Shown here piece after piece: positions 20,518 to 32,139 of a stretch of 64,000 nt of DNA (the first letter of the stretch is position 1; each line of letters starts with the position of its first letter). The stretch lies in contig OU015660.1 in assembly GCA_907165275.2 (NCBI GenBank), forward strand, positions 2,792,501 to 2,856,500, in the 5' to 3' direction. The translations under genes were made by a program, and so were the position numbers. The DNA is from Zygaena filipendulae (taxonomy: Eukaryota > Arthropoda > Insecta > Lepidoptera > Zygaenidae). The notes under the pieces are model-generated. The model had not been told where the DNA came from, ran no database searches, and worked only from the letters and a program-made list of their open reading frames with translations.

Positions 20518-20745
20518 TCAAAGGGCATGTTTCATTGCGACTTGCGAGTTGCAAATTGTTTTCAACATCGTCGCGTGGTGTAGGTAGGTACCTACGTGAT
20601 ACGTAACGTAATTAAACTTGTCGTCAATATTATTGGAATTTGAGACGAAATCTTCCACTTCACTTGCCAAAAAATACTTTAAATACACTGCACTATTAAA
20701 ATTTTGTGGCAATGTTGGGTTCATATTATTTGGATCACAAAACAC
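20518..20745 (-). CDS. Hypothetical short open frame
   Basis: An uninterrupted minus-strand frame; from an internal ATG it begins MNPTLPQNFNSAVYLKYFLA and is followed by an acidic SEVEDF. No domain is recognised. It lies in a region less repetitive than its surroundings, with a GC-rich stretch upstream (20930-21065) and CACGTG boxes near 21122-21140. It could be a 5' exon with a GTAGGT donor near 20600, or chance. The evidence is weak. Confidence 0.2.
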   Translation of the reverse strand: MFCDPNNMNPTLPQNFNSAVYLKYFLASEVEDFVSNSNNIDDKFNYVTYHVGTYLHHATMLKTICNSQVAMKHAL

Positions 20746-20931
20746 TGTGTGATGCTAAGTTAAGAATAATATCGCTGGTTCTGGTCACACAACAACTGCA
20801 CTCGAGGATGTTGGCTTTTGATTATTATTGGCTTGTAATCACAACAATTCATAACATAACAGTTGTTTACTCGTGTTTACAATTATTTGCCTCCATCTCG
20901 TTTCTTATTTCCTAGTAAGAACGGCGCAACA

Positions 20932-21070
20932 TAGTACCACAGTAGTAGGCGGCGTTATCAAAGGAAGTGCCGACTGTAACCGCGCAGCGCGGCTGACGGC
21001 TCGCACAGTAGCAGGCGGCGTTATCAAAGAAAATGACGAGCGCCACCGCGCGGGCGGCTCACTTCAAAGA
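20932..21070. repeat. Short GC-rich direct duplication
   Basis: The block AGTAGYAGGCGGCGTTATCA occurs at about 20940 and again at about 21007, each followed by a GC-rich GCGCRGCGGGC-like tract. Two diverged tandem units of about 67 bp. Confidence 0.6.
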
Positions 21071-21099
21071 ACTGGCGTTAAATTTTTTTTCTTTCAATG

Positions 21100-21810
21100 A
21101 CGAAGTAGGTAGGTAGTGCACACGTGGCACGTCACACGTGTTATCACTGGAATCATGCATCAGAATTATGATTCATGATCACGGCTCGTATTCAATCCAG
21201 CATTATCTCTCGCATCCGGCACTCATACTCGTATGTCGATATTTTGGTAACACTGGTAGAAACACATGAGAAACTAAGTCAGCGGGTAGGTACGATGGAA
21301 GTGGTGCCGTTGTCGACGATCATCCCACAGTACACACCAAACTTTTACACGAATTACCCCGCCGAGATTTCCTGCAGCACTACGTTCTGCAGGTGGTTCT
21401 TGGGTTCTCTTTGAAGTGCTCCAGTATTTGACACCTCCAATTGCGGGTCCCATGCACCCGGGCGAAGTTCCAAGTGCCGACGGAAGGATACAGTCCAGTC
21501 AGCAGTCACGGCTAAGGTCAGCCACCGAAATTCACCCACTGATTTACCTTCAACAAATCTATCCCAGAACAACTTTCGAACCTCACACGGGCTAACTCAA
21601 GCTGCACTGACACAGTTTTATTTCGTAGTGTTCACTGTTGCTTAATAAAGATATGTGTGATTTAATAACAATTCGAAATACCGAACTTTACTCCTGAACA
21701 AACAGTAAGCGACTGGCGAGTGGCGACTGATCTACTAAATACCTAAGAAATGAATTTTTGAAGTATTATAGCACGGGAGCCCAAGAAGGGATTTGTGATT
21801 TACTAAAGCG
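21100..21810. other. Spacer, no gene recognised
   Basis: Mixed composition. Short frames on both strands (for example 21175-21414 plus and 21354-21572 minus) show no domain and cannot be told from chance. Two CACGTG E-box motifs lie near 21122 and 21136. Confidence 0.35.
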
Positions 21811-22580
21811 CGTCAGATTAACATAAGGGAGATACCTTGCATCTCTACACAGAGTCACGCATCTAGGATAACCGATCAGAATAGATAAAAAATCGATAGA
21901 TAGAAATACTCGGGCGTGTGAAATTAAAATAAAGTGTGCATATGAATAATCTGACGATTTGAATATCACGTAAGGGAGTAAAAGGATCACAAAATTGCAA
22001 AAAAAAACACCACCTTGATATTCTCGAGTGTAGTTGATTTTTTTTTTGAAGTAAATAATTCAAGGATGGAAAAAAATCTGCCAATTTCCACAAGCCGAAA
22101 AAAACAAAAATTGAATGTATTATAAAATATTTTTTCATGCTATTTTCTGTGTATTTTATTTATCACATTTAGTAACCTAAAAAAAAATCTCATTTTTTTT
22201 TAAGCCATCAGATTAAAAGTATTCCTCCAAATAATCTTCAGATTATTATTGGTCAGAACGACTAGTACATCAAGCTGAACCGTCTGCATAAAAATCTGAC
22301 GCGATCGAGTATTTTAAAATAGCTATATTTTTTTTTTTATTTTCCAAAGGCCGCCACGCGTTTGCGTTAAGTGCGAATCGTCAGTTTTTTAAATGGGACC
22401 TTTTTTGGGTTCACTTAACAGCCCCTCTGAAATCTGACGCGCTCGAATAATTTTCTTTTCTTCAATTTTGACCCTTCCATACAGTGACCCCTACAATGTA
22501 ACCTCCATCATCAAATACCGTGAAGCAAACTATCAATATCTGACGTCCTCGAATATTTCCATGTGACTGTGTTATTTTTT
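21800..22580. repeat. Irregular repeat of an ATCTGACGCGCTCGA motif
   Basis: The core CTGACG(C/T)..TCGA(A/G)TA recurs near 22295, 22434 and 22540, with related CTGACGATT near 21951 and the inverted GCGCGTCAGATTA at 21809. Each is followed by T-rich sequence. No coding capacity. It looks like a degenerate dispersed repeat. Confidence 0.5.
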
Positions 22581-22735
22581 TTTACATTTTTGAAACTCTG
22601 TAGAACTGAAAGAAAAAACATCATATTTTAACCTTATTTCGTTTCTACCTCCTAATCTTCAAAACTCAATAGGTCCCAATGACGCTCGAGTAGATCCCCA
22701 TTAATGGGCTTATTACACTACTTCTAATTTAGGGA

Positions 22736-22905
22736 ATCTAAATCGGATACAATTTAAGATCAGTTAGTGAGAGAGATAGCGAGTGATCACACACTAAATT
22801 GTACCCTAAATCGACTACTCTAGGGTACATTTTAATGTAGTGTGATTACTTGCTCTCTCTCTCACTCACTGATCCTAAATCGGAACCAACTGTTCTAACT
22901 TCGAT
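22736..22905. repeat. Foldback element
   Basis: Two inverted arms meet near 22812: TTAGTGAGAGAGATAGCGAG on one side and CTTGCTCTCTCTCTCACTCA on the other, each flanked by TAAATCGG / CCTAAATCG tracts and by ATTGTACCCTAA / TAGGGTACATTTT. Non-coding, probably a MITE without a fixed boundary. Confidence 0.65.
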
Positions 22906-23498
22906 TACACTTTCCGATTTCTTGGATTGGTGTCTGACAAATTGTAAAGTGTGATAAGCGTTTTAGCATTGTCAGCTCCGGTACTATTTAGGTTCCGGTA
23001 GTTTTTTCACTACCATCGCTCCGTAAATAGGGTCCCTTACTATTTCAGAACTATTTTTTACATAGGTAAACAACAGAACTATTTCCAAAAAGATAATAAA
23101 GAAATCCAGAACTACGTGAGAGGCGACTAGAACTCACTGATTTTTTTATTTGACATTGGGGGGCCAACTTCACAGGCGTGTACAAACGGTTGTTTTTTCC
23201 GTTTATTTTCACAACCACAAGTGCATCAAAACCTATGGGGGTACTTCCCGTTGACCTACAATCATGCAAGAAGCAATATTTTAGATACAGCACAAGTAAC
23301 GGGTAAACTCCAAAACCCGTAAAGTAGTTACATAATTATTATTTTTTCTGAAATTTACTTGCAGTTAGTCTGACCGTGACCTATTGATGGGTGAGAGGAC
23401 AAAATTTTTCCGATGACAAAGTGAAGTTTGTACCTCAATCTGCTTTACCACGAACTATTTACATATCTACAAAATTGTACAGAACCCTCAATGCGCTA

Positions 23499-24045
23499 GA
23501 CTCGCACTTGGCCGGTTTTTTTCCATTTTCACCGCTCGCCCCGTACCGCCGCGCCACCGTCGCTCCCTAGGTTACCTATTCGTTTTTGTTTAGATTTCTT
23601 TACTACCTCGTAACTTCTAATGTCCTAGTAGTTTTTTTTATTTTGTGCACGCTGTTTCTTTGCTATTTAGGCGAGTAGACTCGCACTTGGCCGGTTTTTT
23701 TCCATTTCCACCGCCGCGCCGCCGTCGTTCCCTAGGCAACCTATTTGTTTTTGTTTACATTTCTTTACTACCTCGTAACTTCTAATGTCCTAGGAGTTTT
23801 TTTTATTTTGTGCACGCTGTTTCTTTGCTATTTAGGCGAGTAGACTCGCACTTGGCCGGTTTTTTTCCATTTCCACCGCCCGCCCCGTACCGCCGCGCCG
23901 CCGTCGTTCCCTAGGCAACCTATTTGTTTTTGTTTACATTTCTTTACTACCTCGTAACTTCTAATGTCCTAGTAGTTTTTTTTATTTTGTGCACGCTGTT
24001 TCTTTGCTATTTAGGCGAGGAGACTCGCACTTGACCAGTTTTTTT
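23499..24045. repeat. ~179-bp tandem repeat, about three units
   Basis: GACTCGCACTTGGCCGGTTT starts units at 23499, 23678, 23843 and 24022. Spacing is 179, 165 and 179; the middle unit lacks about 14 bases of a CGCCCCGTACC tract. Units share TAACTTCTAATGTCCTAG and TTTTGTGCACGCTGTTTC. The array lies outside the LTR element that starts at 25074. Confidence 0.88.
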
Positions 24046-24675
24046 TAGCAGACTGCAGAGGTTAAACACAGACAGAAAACTAAAAGAAAAGAATGCAGAA
24101 ATTATTTATTTTATTCCTTCTACTTTCCTAGTAACTTTTAGAACGATGCGCGGTGGGTTGCGGCCCTTCAGGAAATAGGCCGCGCCTATTTCATAATGGC
24201 CGCATGAGCCAGAACGAGATAGATATATCATTCATTGTACAATCGGCGCGTGCAAGATACCAAGGCCGCAAAGGTCGAGCTCTGCGGTGGTGCGCTTGGG
24301 CAGGGGTCATTGACTTGTTATCTGACCGATTCAATTGATTGCTAGTGATGTGTAGAGGCAAGTAAAAATAGCTAAGTCGATAAAATTTTATCGTATTTTA
24401 TTTCTTCGTATCAGCACTGCCATCATGGTTCAATCATTCTTTACCATTAACATTACACGATCGTTTATTATGACCACACCTTTCGGTAACAGGCTGGTTA
24501 TTAGATATACAAAGTGGGGACGACAATACGACAATTAATGAAAACACTGGCAAAACAAATATATTCGAGTATAATGAAATTATCAAATAAGTTCTAAAAA
24601 CGAAATAAAAAATAAAAAACTAAATAGAACAAAAATTAAAAAGAAAAAAAATATTATTTGTGGAAATTGGTCCAC
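24046..24675. other. Spacer, no gene seen
   Basis: A short plus-strand frame at 24153-24338 has no recognisable domain and is not supported further. The rest is AT-rich. Confidence 0.4.
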
Positions 24676-24678
24676 TAA

Positions 24679-24853
24679 GGCCCGCCGCCCATTGTGACTT
24701 TTTGTCGACGTGACTTTCTGTCACTTAGTCAAGTGCAATGAAAACTATACTGAGTGCGCTCATTATGGTGACGTGACAATACGGTGACCTCAGTACATTT
24801 TTCATAAGTGACAGAAAGTCACGTCGACAAAAAGTCACAATGGGCGGCGGGCC
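24679..24853. mobile_element. MITE with perfect ~50-bp TIRs and TAA duplication
   Basis: The ends read GGCCCGCCGCCCATTGTGAC and its exact complement, and the perfect inversion continues for about 48-50 bp up to GTCACTTA/TAAGTGAC. TAA flanks both ends (24676-24678 and 24854-24856), as in PIF/Harbinger-type elements. It is 175 bp with no coding capacity. The unchanged arms indicate recent insertion. Confidence 0.9.
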
Positions 24854-25073
24854 TAAACCGTGAATCCTTTAAGAGCGGCAACATCGCGCGCGCGCGGAGT
24901 CATCTGATTGGCGTCCGCGCTGAAAGTGGCAACGTGGCGTATTTTTTTTAGTTATCACCAATAACTAAGTTATCACCTAATAATACCTAGGAAAAAAATA
25001 CAGTTGAAGAAATTATTTAATAAATGAGAAATTTCGATTTACCTACATCTGATGCTTATTGTGCTGTGACTAG

Positions 25074-25309
25074 TGTTAGCGATTCATATTTTGTATAAAG
25101 TCTAGAGGAGTGATGGCCACATCACATCCCTCTTGACAGGTGACATAAAACGTCATGTGACGCGTATTTGGGGTGGAAGCCGTCAACGGTGAGTGAGATC
25201 GGCATTATCGTTTGTGGAATTGGCGCGAGGGCACGCACGCGCGCATTTACTTTGTGATACAGTAAATAAAACAGTTGCTTAATGTATTAATCGAGTATCA
25301 TTTCTAACA
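25074..25309. repeat. Left LTR, 236 bp
   Basis: Starts TGTTAGCGATTC and ends ATTTCTAACA. It holds GC-rich GGTGGAAGCCGTCAACGG and GGCACGCACGCGCGC tracts and AATAAAACAG near its end, a possible poly(A) signal if read on the plus strand. It is followed by GTTCAGAAGTGCGG, the place where a primer-binding site would be expected; I could not assign a tRNA. Confidence 0.8.
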
Positions 25310-26820
25310 GTTCAGAAGTGCGGTAAAGAAACCAAACACCCATGGCCAGGACTAAGGCGCTCCGGTGCATCACACCAGGCGCCAGGCGCAGACCGGGTAA
25401 GCGACGGTGCTGCCCTGTGCATATTCTCAAGGTGCGGCCTGACGACGAAACATAAGACCAGAAAACCAAGTTCAATCTGGTATGTACTTACCTAGTGTCT
25501 TCGTTTAATGCTGAAAGCGAGAAGATACAGCGGTATCTACTGAATATGTGAACGCTGGATGAGTCTTTGTTTAGCATACAACACGCAACATTATGCATAG
25601 TTTAATATATTGATATACATATAACGGTATTTACAGAATACGTAAAGGCTGGTTTATTTCTTCTTTTAGTTGTCATACAAAATAAGTTTCAGACATTATA
25701 TAGTTAAAATTTATATCTACCCACATAGCAGTGTTTACTGATATAAAGGTTGTAATTTTCCCTTTTCTGAAAGCCATGGTGCAAGTTTACCCACCTAGGT
25801 AGGTGTGTAAAAAAGAAAAAAAAAAGTAACTAATGTTTATCACGAAAGGTGTAACAACACCATGGACCAATTAATTAATTAGTTCAATTGATCCATGAAC
25901 AACACGAAAGTTAGCTGAGTTGCATAGTTTTTCTTTTGTCTCATAGGATCTCCTATGCAAGTTAATAGTTCCCAGCTCTGATATCAAGTTAGTTAGCATG
26001 CCTACCTACTATTTGAATGAAGTATCTAATAATCATGCAAACAGACAAAGCTTCATTGAATCATTTAGTATAAATCTGTGGATGCAGTAATGTTATTTTG
26101 ATTAAAGAATTATCTAATCTTACAGTCTAGTGGGTAATAATATTGTACCTACCTGTGCTTTAGAAATAATCTCTTATGATTTTTCTTATGATAAAAGACT
26201 AATATTAGTGACTACCTTCAAATAAAAAAAAAAAAATAGAACATCAATTTTGTGACCGAAGTATTCACTCATAATTTATTACAGTGCCTTTCCTAAGTTT
26301 CTTGTATGAGGGGATTGCTTCTATCTGAAGTCGAGATCTAACTTTAGCTGTGGTTAACCTTAATTAGAAAAAGAAATTTGGTAATTCTTTCAACTTCAAA
26401 ACTAGCCAAATTTTGAAAACGTGCAGCTACCTAAACAGCTTAGTAAAGAGTCAATCAGTAGCAAATATCGCTTAGTGACTAGGGTTGTAACACCGTAGTA
26501 GGGGCTTGAGTTTTATCCCTAGGAGATGTAGCAAGACTTTCAAAAATAGCAGTAAAAAAATGAGACTAGCAAGCAAAACTAGGTAAATTCAAAAGAAAAT
26601 CATCAAAGCTTTGAGATACTCCGCGGTTTCACCCACGTTAATTTGAGGAAAACCCTACAAAATATATTTATTTAGGGACGACAGTTTTGATGTGTATGGT
26701 TCTAAATCTAGAATAGAAGTCCGTCAAAACCATAATGAAAATACAAATCAGAATATACAGTTTGAAATTTATAAAAATAATTACATTAGAATACAAAATA
26801 TTATAACAGTTACAATAAGT
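25310..26820. other. Interior of LTR element, first part
   Basis: A GC-richer stretch to about 25478 ends at CTGGTATGTACTTACC, which resembles a splice donor. Beyond it the sequence is AT-rich with no exon. A degenerate CCGCGGTTTCACCCACG head lies near 26621. Confidence 0.4.
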
Positions 26821-26822
26821 AT

Positions 26823-27050
26823 AGGCCATAGATAAGCAATGGTGCGTTACCTAAACTGGCGAAAGTTTGAGTAAATTGTATCTTAAAATTGTAGCATTTT
26901 TTTTGTAGCAATTCTTTTGTGTTTAATATTTTGATGGTATTTGAACAATGTAATAAGGTAAACACATAATTGAAAAACATTCTATAACTCTTGATAAAGC
27001 GTCTTGTATCAATAACTTAATTGTGTTGGTTATCGTGGGCCAATTGTAAC
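26823..27050. repeat. Diverged MITE family B relative
   Basis: CATAGATAAGCAATGGTG at one side and AACAATGTAATAAGGTAAAC inside match parts of the family B copies at 4393 and 39927 in reverse orientation. The far end is not conserved. Confidence 0.4.
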
Positions 27051-27284
27051 ATAAAGTTACCTTATAACATCAGCTATCCACCTGTAACAAATGTTTGAAC
27101 TTGCTTCGGTGTACCTGCCTCAAAGATTATTCGGAGCACAAAGATTTAAAAATCATCTTCTATTAAAACGTAATGACCATAATACATCATGCATCTGGTA
27201 GAAAGCTGTTTGACACTAACTGTGTCCGGTTTCACTTGTGCGAAACTCGTTTTGTAAAAAGATTCCTTTTCTTGACGCCCATTT

Positions 27285-27640
27285 AAATGGATTAAATCCC
27301 TTATGTTACTTCAAGCTAAGCTTGATTTACCTGCGGAAACCGCGTGGTAATCCGTTCATTAGTTTCGAAGGTTAGCGTGAACGGACACGCAGATTCTACT
27401 CTTTTATTGTGTTGCCTTTATGTTGCTTCAAGCTGAGCTTGATTTACCCGTGAGGACCGCATGGTGGGCCGTTCATTGGTTTCGAAGGTTGGCGTGAGCG
27501 AACACGTAGATTCTACTCTTTTATTGTGTTGCCTTTATGTTGCTTCAAGCTAAGCTTGATTTACCTGCGAAAACCGCATGTTAATCCGTTCATTAGTTTC
27601 GAAGATTAGCATGTACGGACACGCAGATTCTAATCTAGAT
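27285..27640. repeat. 117-bp tandem repeat, about three units
   Basis: Units start at 27304, 27421 and 27538 with TGTTRCTTCAAGCTRAGC. Each contains GATTTACC and TCCGTTCATTAGTTTCGAAG with small changes, and ends ATTCTACTCTTTTATTGTGT. It lies inside the LTR-bounded element. Confidence 0.88.
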
Positions 27641-28440
27641 AATAATTAGATTCTAATTAGTGTCGATAGATTACAAACAGACACTTCAATATTATTTAAC
27701 TGCAAAAATGTAGGTAAAACAGAAAATTAATAACGCAGGAAAGTAATTTTATGGTGATTACTGAATCGATGGTTTAGTAAATCAGAGAAATAATACAATA
27801 CCTAATACTAAAGAAAGGTATAGTTTAAAATTGAATAAGTACACTAAAACACGACATAGAAGACTAAATAAGTCCCGTGAAAAAAAAAAATCTCTAAAAT
27901 AAAGTATAAAATAGAGATACTACCAGGGTTTCTTAACCTTTATAATTCATATGATCTGAATAGGGCGTCATCACCAATGTAGTCGTTGATTGACTAACAT
28001 TCAATAAAGGTTATGATATATCCATTCGTTGTTTTAATGCATTGACCAAACGTCAATATCGAGGTTTAGAATGTAAACTTACAATAATCGTACATGTACT
28101 AGTATAGATTATTGAAAGCCGCAGGTAGGTACCGAAAAACGCGTGTCGAGTTAATCTTCGTTATTTCAGTCACCTATGTATTTTGAACTCATCTATTTTG
28201 TACTCCGAGCTGGTGGTTTTGTAGATAATTAACCGTAACCATGTTTGAGTAGGGATCAGTGTAGTATTATCGTTGGCGTTTCGCCAGAATTGAAGAAAAA
28301 GAAGAAAATATTGTCATTTTATGTGCAATAAAGGACTATATATCTATTGTTATGTACCTAGTATCGTTATTTTTATCAGTATTTTAAAGATATTTATTAT
28401 TTCATAATGTCTATGAGTATGTATATTTAATAATATTATA
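27641..28440. other. Spacer inside LTR element, no gene seen
   Basis: AT-rich sequence without open frames of note on either strand. Confidence 0.5.
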
Positions 28441-28489
28441 ATCTCATAAGGTATCAGCCTGCACCCACCCACTGTTCTAATGAATTCTC

Positions 28490-28636
28490 TGTACTATCTT
28501 GTCAAGGTTGCCTTGAAAAAATTGCTTCTAGCAATAAGGCCGCCTATTTGCCTGAAATTAATTTATATTATATTTAATATTGTGAAATTCCTTTGGTGCA
28601 ATAAAGTATATTGTATTGTATTGTATTGTAAAGGAT
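28490..28636 (+). repeat. Non-LTR retrotransposon 3' end with (TATTG)n tail
   Basis: The motif AAGGCCGCCTATTTGCC followed by GTGCAATAAAGTATA and a TATTGTATTGTATTGTA tail is a common lepidopteran LINE 3' terminus. The same terminus occurs reversed at 63472-63595. No coding part precedes it. Confidence 0.65.
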
Positions 28637-28679
28637 TAAATAGTAATAATATTAATAATGATATAGTATAACTTCAGTA

Positions 28680-30380
28680 CACCACTTAGATTCACAACGA
28701 GGATTACTTAAACCAAAAAGGACCTACATAATAGTGGATTCCCTAATAGAGTAGTCTGAACTCTCTCAGTTTTTTTTTTTTTTTTTTAAAATCGCCCAGT
28801 GTTCCGTTTTCACTCAATGTGATAAAGGTATTAGAATGTTGTGTTGATGCAAAAGATATCATGTTAGTATCACTTTGCCGAGTCGGCAATGGAAGGCACA
28901 CTCTTATAAACAATTAATTTGTCAATCATTATAACAGTAATTTCCAGAATAAATCCAAGTATATTCTCATAGTGACAAGAACTAACAGTAAATTGATAAT
29001 ATATATCGTATACTTCAATTACCCATAATATGAATATTGTGGAGGACCAAGTAGACCCCCTGTCTAATAATCACCCTTTTAATATCCATGCTATTCTTCT
29101 TCGACTACAGCTCTGTTAGAGTATTGCGCTAAGGTGAAGAATATTTGTTTATCATGAAGAATGGTATGGTATTAGTATGGTGTTCAATAAATTACAAACA
29201 GAACGAAGAGAGTCCTAACCAATATTTAGTAAACTAGGTACCTATCCTTGAAATATGACAAAATAAGTTATCGGCTTTAGCAATCTTCGACCATATTCCA
29301 CAACTTTATAGAATATCATGGCATAGATATTAGGGATAATGTTTTAGAGAAACTATTTAAGACAGTAAACAATACTAAAATAAATTCAAAGGACTTTGAG
29401 CTTACCCTAGTAAAACTTATCTTCGCAAAGTGTTAATTATCCAAGATAGATAGATACACATCACACCAGTAAGTGACATTAAGATATGTTAAATAAACTG
29501 AATGAGACAAAGCCTTGTAATAATGTAATAGATAATACCAAATATAAAATATAAGAGTTGATCAGGGCTTAATTGCATCAGTATGATACCTTGTGTGTTT
29601 ACGATTTACTAGCAAAATAACGTAGTTGCCCTGTTGAGCACCCTGTATCTTGTAAGGGCCTCCCTTAGTGAAAAATTTATAGACATGAACGACTACATAA
29701 TCTACGATGCCTCTTTGGATAAATCATGTCACTGGATTTCGTAGAAAATCGAAAATCGTAGTATCGTTAGATCTATCTTGACTATCAAAGATATTTTGTA
29801 TAGCTGTTTTACGGCTAAAACGCATTCCGCTTAGCAGAACGCGAACATAGTCATGTTATGTAACATTAGTAGAAACTAATAGTACTTACAAAGAAGCGTA
29901 GAAAAGTAGACTTAAGCAAACGGGTAACTTTGGACCTATTTTCTTCGTAATGGTGAATTTTAGTAAAAAGAAAATACGTCTTCATTATTCAGTCTCATAA
30001 GACACAGAGAAAATAGTATGATAACTAGCGACCATGTAGGCGGTGTAGGCGCATTACGGTCGCAACGAAGCAATTACTCTAACTTTCCCGAAACTCCCCT
30101 TGCTGGCACCTCGAATGTATTTCCCACAATATTTCCAAAACTGAAATTTTGAAACAGTGACTGGGTAGAAAAGTGACCGAACGGCGGCGTTCTACCTACA
30201 TTCATTATGCCAGTAAATGTATTTGTGCACTATGGTCTTGTGCACGGGAGTCACCCGGCGATACTAGTTTTCATCCTAAACTGAGTTGTTGCCTCTTCTA
30301 TCTATTCTGTGGTAAAAGGTTTGCGGTCAGAATTTAACAACTCTGTCGAGTTATTGAATTGCAATAATAATCCCTTAATA
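28680..30380. other. Spacer inside LTR element, no gene seen
   Basis: About 1.7 kb of AT-rich sequence. I found no open frame, acceptor/zinc-finger cassette or RNA gene in it. Confidence 0.5.
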
Positions 30381-30590
30381 TCTGGGTCACCGAGCTTCGC
30401 TCGTTGTGTATAGCGCCATCTGTTTTTAAGTAGAAAACAAACACTCATATTTCATTGCCTGAAAACACGGATGAAGCGACGCTTTCAAAAATGAAACCTA
30501 GCTAGATTGATTAATCGCCCCCGAAACCCCCGGCATACTAAATTTCATAAAAATTGTTGGAGCAGTAGTAACAGTAATAAAATTGAAGAG
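30381..30590 (+). repeat. RTE-like LINE 3' end, copy 1
   Basis: Shares CTAGCTAGATTGATTAATCG, CCCCCGAAACCCCC and CTAAATTTCATAAAAATTGT with 51990-52205. The order, ending AATCGTTGGAGC-like, resembles RTE element tails. Confidence 0.6.
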
Positions 30591-30699
30591 TTTGTTGTGA
30601 ACAGATTCTTGAAGTAGGTACTTTTCACAAGTAGAACTATTTAAGTTATTTAATTTACTGATAGCGTAAATTGAGGCAACGAGCCAATGAACTGGTTTA

Positions 30700-30740
30700 T
30701 TTATTTATTTATTTGTTTAAGTACACAAAACAGATTGTAG
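30700..30740. repeat. (TTTA)n microsatellite
   Basis: TTTATTTATTTATTTATTTG run, probably the reverse of a LINE tail; AAGTACACAAAACAGATT next to it recurs at about 50865. Confidence 0.5.
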
Positions 30741-30931
30741 TCATTACGATTTTTACTTATTGTAGTGTATTATTATATGTTCCGACCACAAACCAGAGAT
30801 ATGCATACCTAGAAAGACTAAAAATATCGAGCGAAGTACAAAGTAATATTTAAATTTATTTTGATATTTATGGATCTCAGAAAAATAGAACCACAATTAG
30901 CAAGTGCGACGGAGGTAGTCGTTGATATTTT

Positions 30932-31560
30932 TTAAGTATACCCTAAAATTACAATTAAAACGTCCACATCTGCACCTTTAGCGACGAGCTCATTATATTG
31001 GCGACACATCCGTACAACTGGATTGTAAAAAGATGTGTTGTTAGTGAATATCCGAAGTGAGAAGGTATTGGGACGTCGAGAGCGATAATTGGTGTTGAAA
31101 TTTAAAAGTGATAGGATGTAAGGGCTACCGATCTGGTGGTGTATTATTTTATGTAGCAGGATCTGGTCTCTACCCTTGCGACGGGTTTCTAAAGAGATCA
31201 TACCGAATCTGTTCAACCTGTCCCCGTACGTCTGAAGCGATCTTGTGGAATTTTTATACCTGAAAGTAATTAACTTTAGACAGCGTTTTTGAACTCTTTC
31301 AATTCGGTCAATGTGCACCGTGTAGTAAGGAGACCATACAACCGAGTTGTATTCGAGAGTACTTCTGACGAGGGTGCAGTAGAGATAAATGATGCTAGCG
31401 GGTCTTTTTTTAAAACCTTTGGTGGATCTGGAGATGAAGCCCAACAGACTGAGGCTTCTATTAATTACATGATCATTATGGTATCTAAATGTAAGTTTTT
31501 CGTCAAATATTATACCTAAGTCTTTAGCTAACTGGTATTGCTTTGGAATTTTTCTTGTTG
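30932..31560 (-). pseudogene. Jockey/CR1-like reverse transcriptase C-terminal fragment
   Basis: The frame is open on the minus strand from about 31558 to the stop at 30932. From 5' to 3' it reads KDLGIIFDEKLTF, LLGFISRS, LVRSTLEYNSVVWSPYY and IERVQKRCLKLI: the region after the catalytic core in Jockey/CR1-type ORF2 proteins. The fingers, the catalytic FADD and the endonuclease are absent because of 5' truncation. Upstream it meets a GC-rich stretch and a minisatellite. It sits inside the LTR-bounded element. Confidence 0.75.
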
Positions 31561-31722
31561 TTTATGGTCAGACCATGGAGCGAGCGTGCTGCCGATGGCT
31601 ACCTGCTGACACCGCAGTGAGCGTGCTGCCTGAATGTGAAATAATAAACCCCGGAGCGAGCGTGCGTCCATCGATCAGCATTGGAGCGAGCGCGCTACCT
31701 ATCGTGATGACAGGACGTTGGA

Positions 31723-32135
31723 GTGGGCAAACGGCAGGTTACGACTTGGTGGTGCAAGATTGTGCTGAAAGAGTCAGACCGGGTCCCTCGGTGGGCAAAC
31801 GGCAGGCTACATCTTGGTGGTGCAAGATTGTGCTGAAAGAGTCAGACCGTGTCCCTCGGTGGGCAAACGGCAGGCTACAACTTGGTGGTGCAAGAATGTG
31901 CCGAAAGAGTCAGACCGTGTCCCTCGGTGGGCAAACGGCAGGCTACAACTCGGTGGTGTAAGATTGTGCTGAAAGAGTCAGACCGTGTCCCTCGGTGGGC
32001 AAACGGTAGGCTACAATTTGATGGTGCCAGATTGGGCTTAGAGAGTTAGACCGTGTCCCTCGGTGGGCAAACGAGAGGCTCGGTGGTGTTGTGTAATATT
32101 GAATTAAATCCGATTGTGTCCCTCTGCAGGCAAAC
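31723..32135. repeat. 68-bp minisatellite, about six units
   Basis: GTGGGCAAACGGCAGGYTAC begins units at 31723, 31791, 31859, 31927, 31995 and, more diverged, 32063. Each contains GTGCTGAAAGAGTCAGACCG and GTGTCCCTCG. Because 68 is not a multiple of 3, the open frames that run through the array change frame each unit; I treat them as by-products, not genes. It lies near the inner side of the right LTR. Confidence 0.92.
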
Positions 32136-32139
32136 AAAT

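Noticed and set aside
25478..31570. A 6-kb intron inside the LTR-bounded element, from the donor-like site to a CAG near 31572
   Set aside because: The sites are plausible but generic, the interior carries unrelated repeats, and retrotransposition normally removes introns; kept only as a remark.
31575..32049. Long plus-strand open frames with repeated peptide motifs
   Set aside because: They run through a 68-bp minisatellite whose period is not a multiple of 3, so the repeats change frame; no start context or domain.
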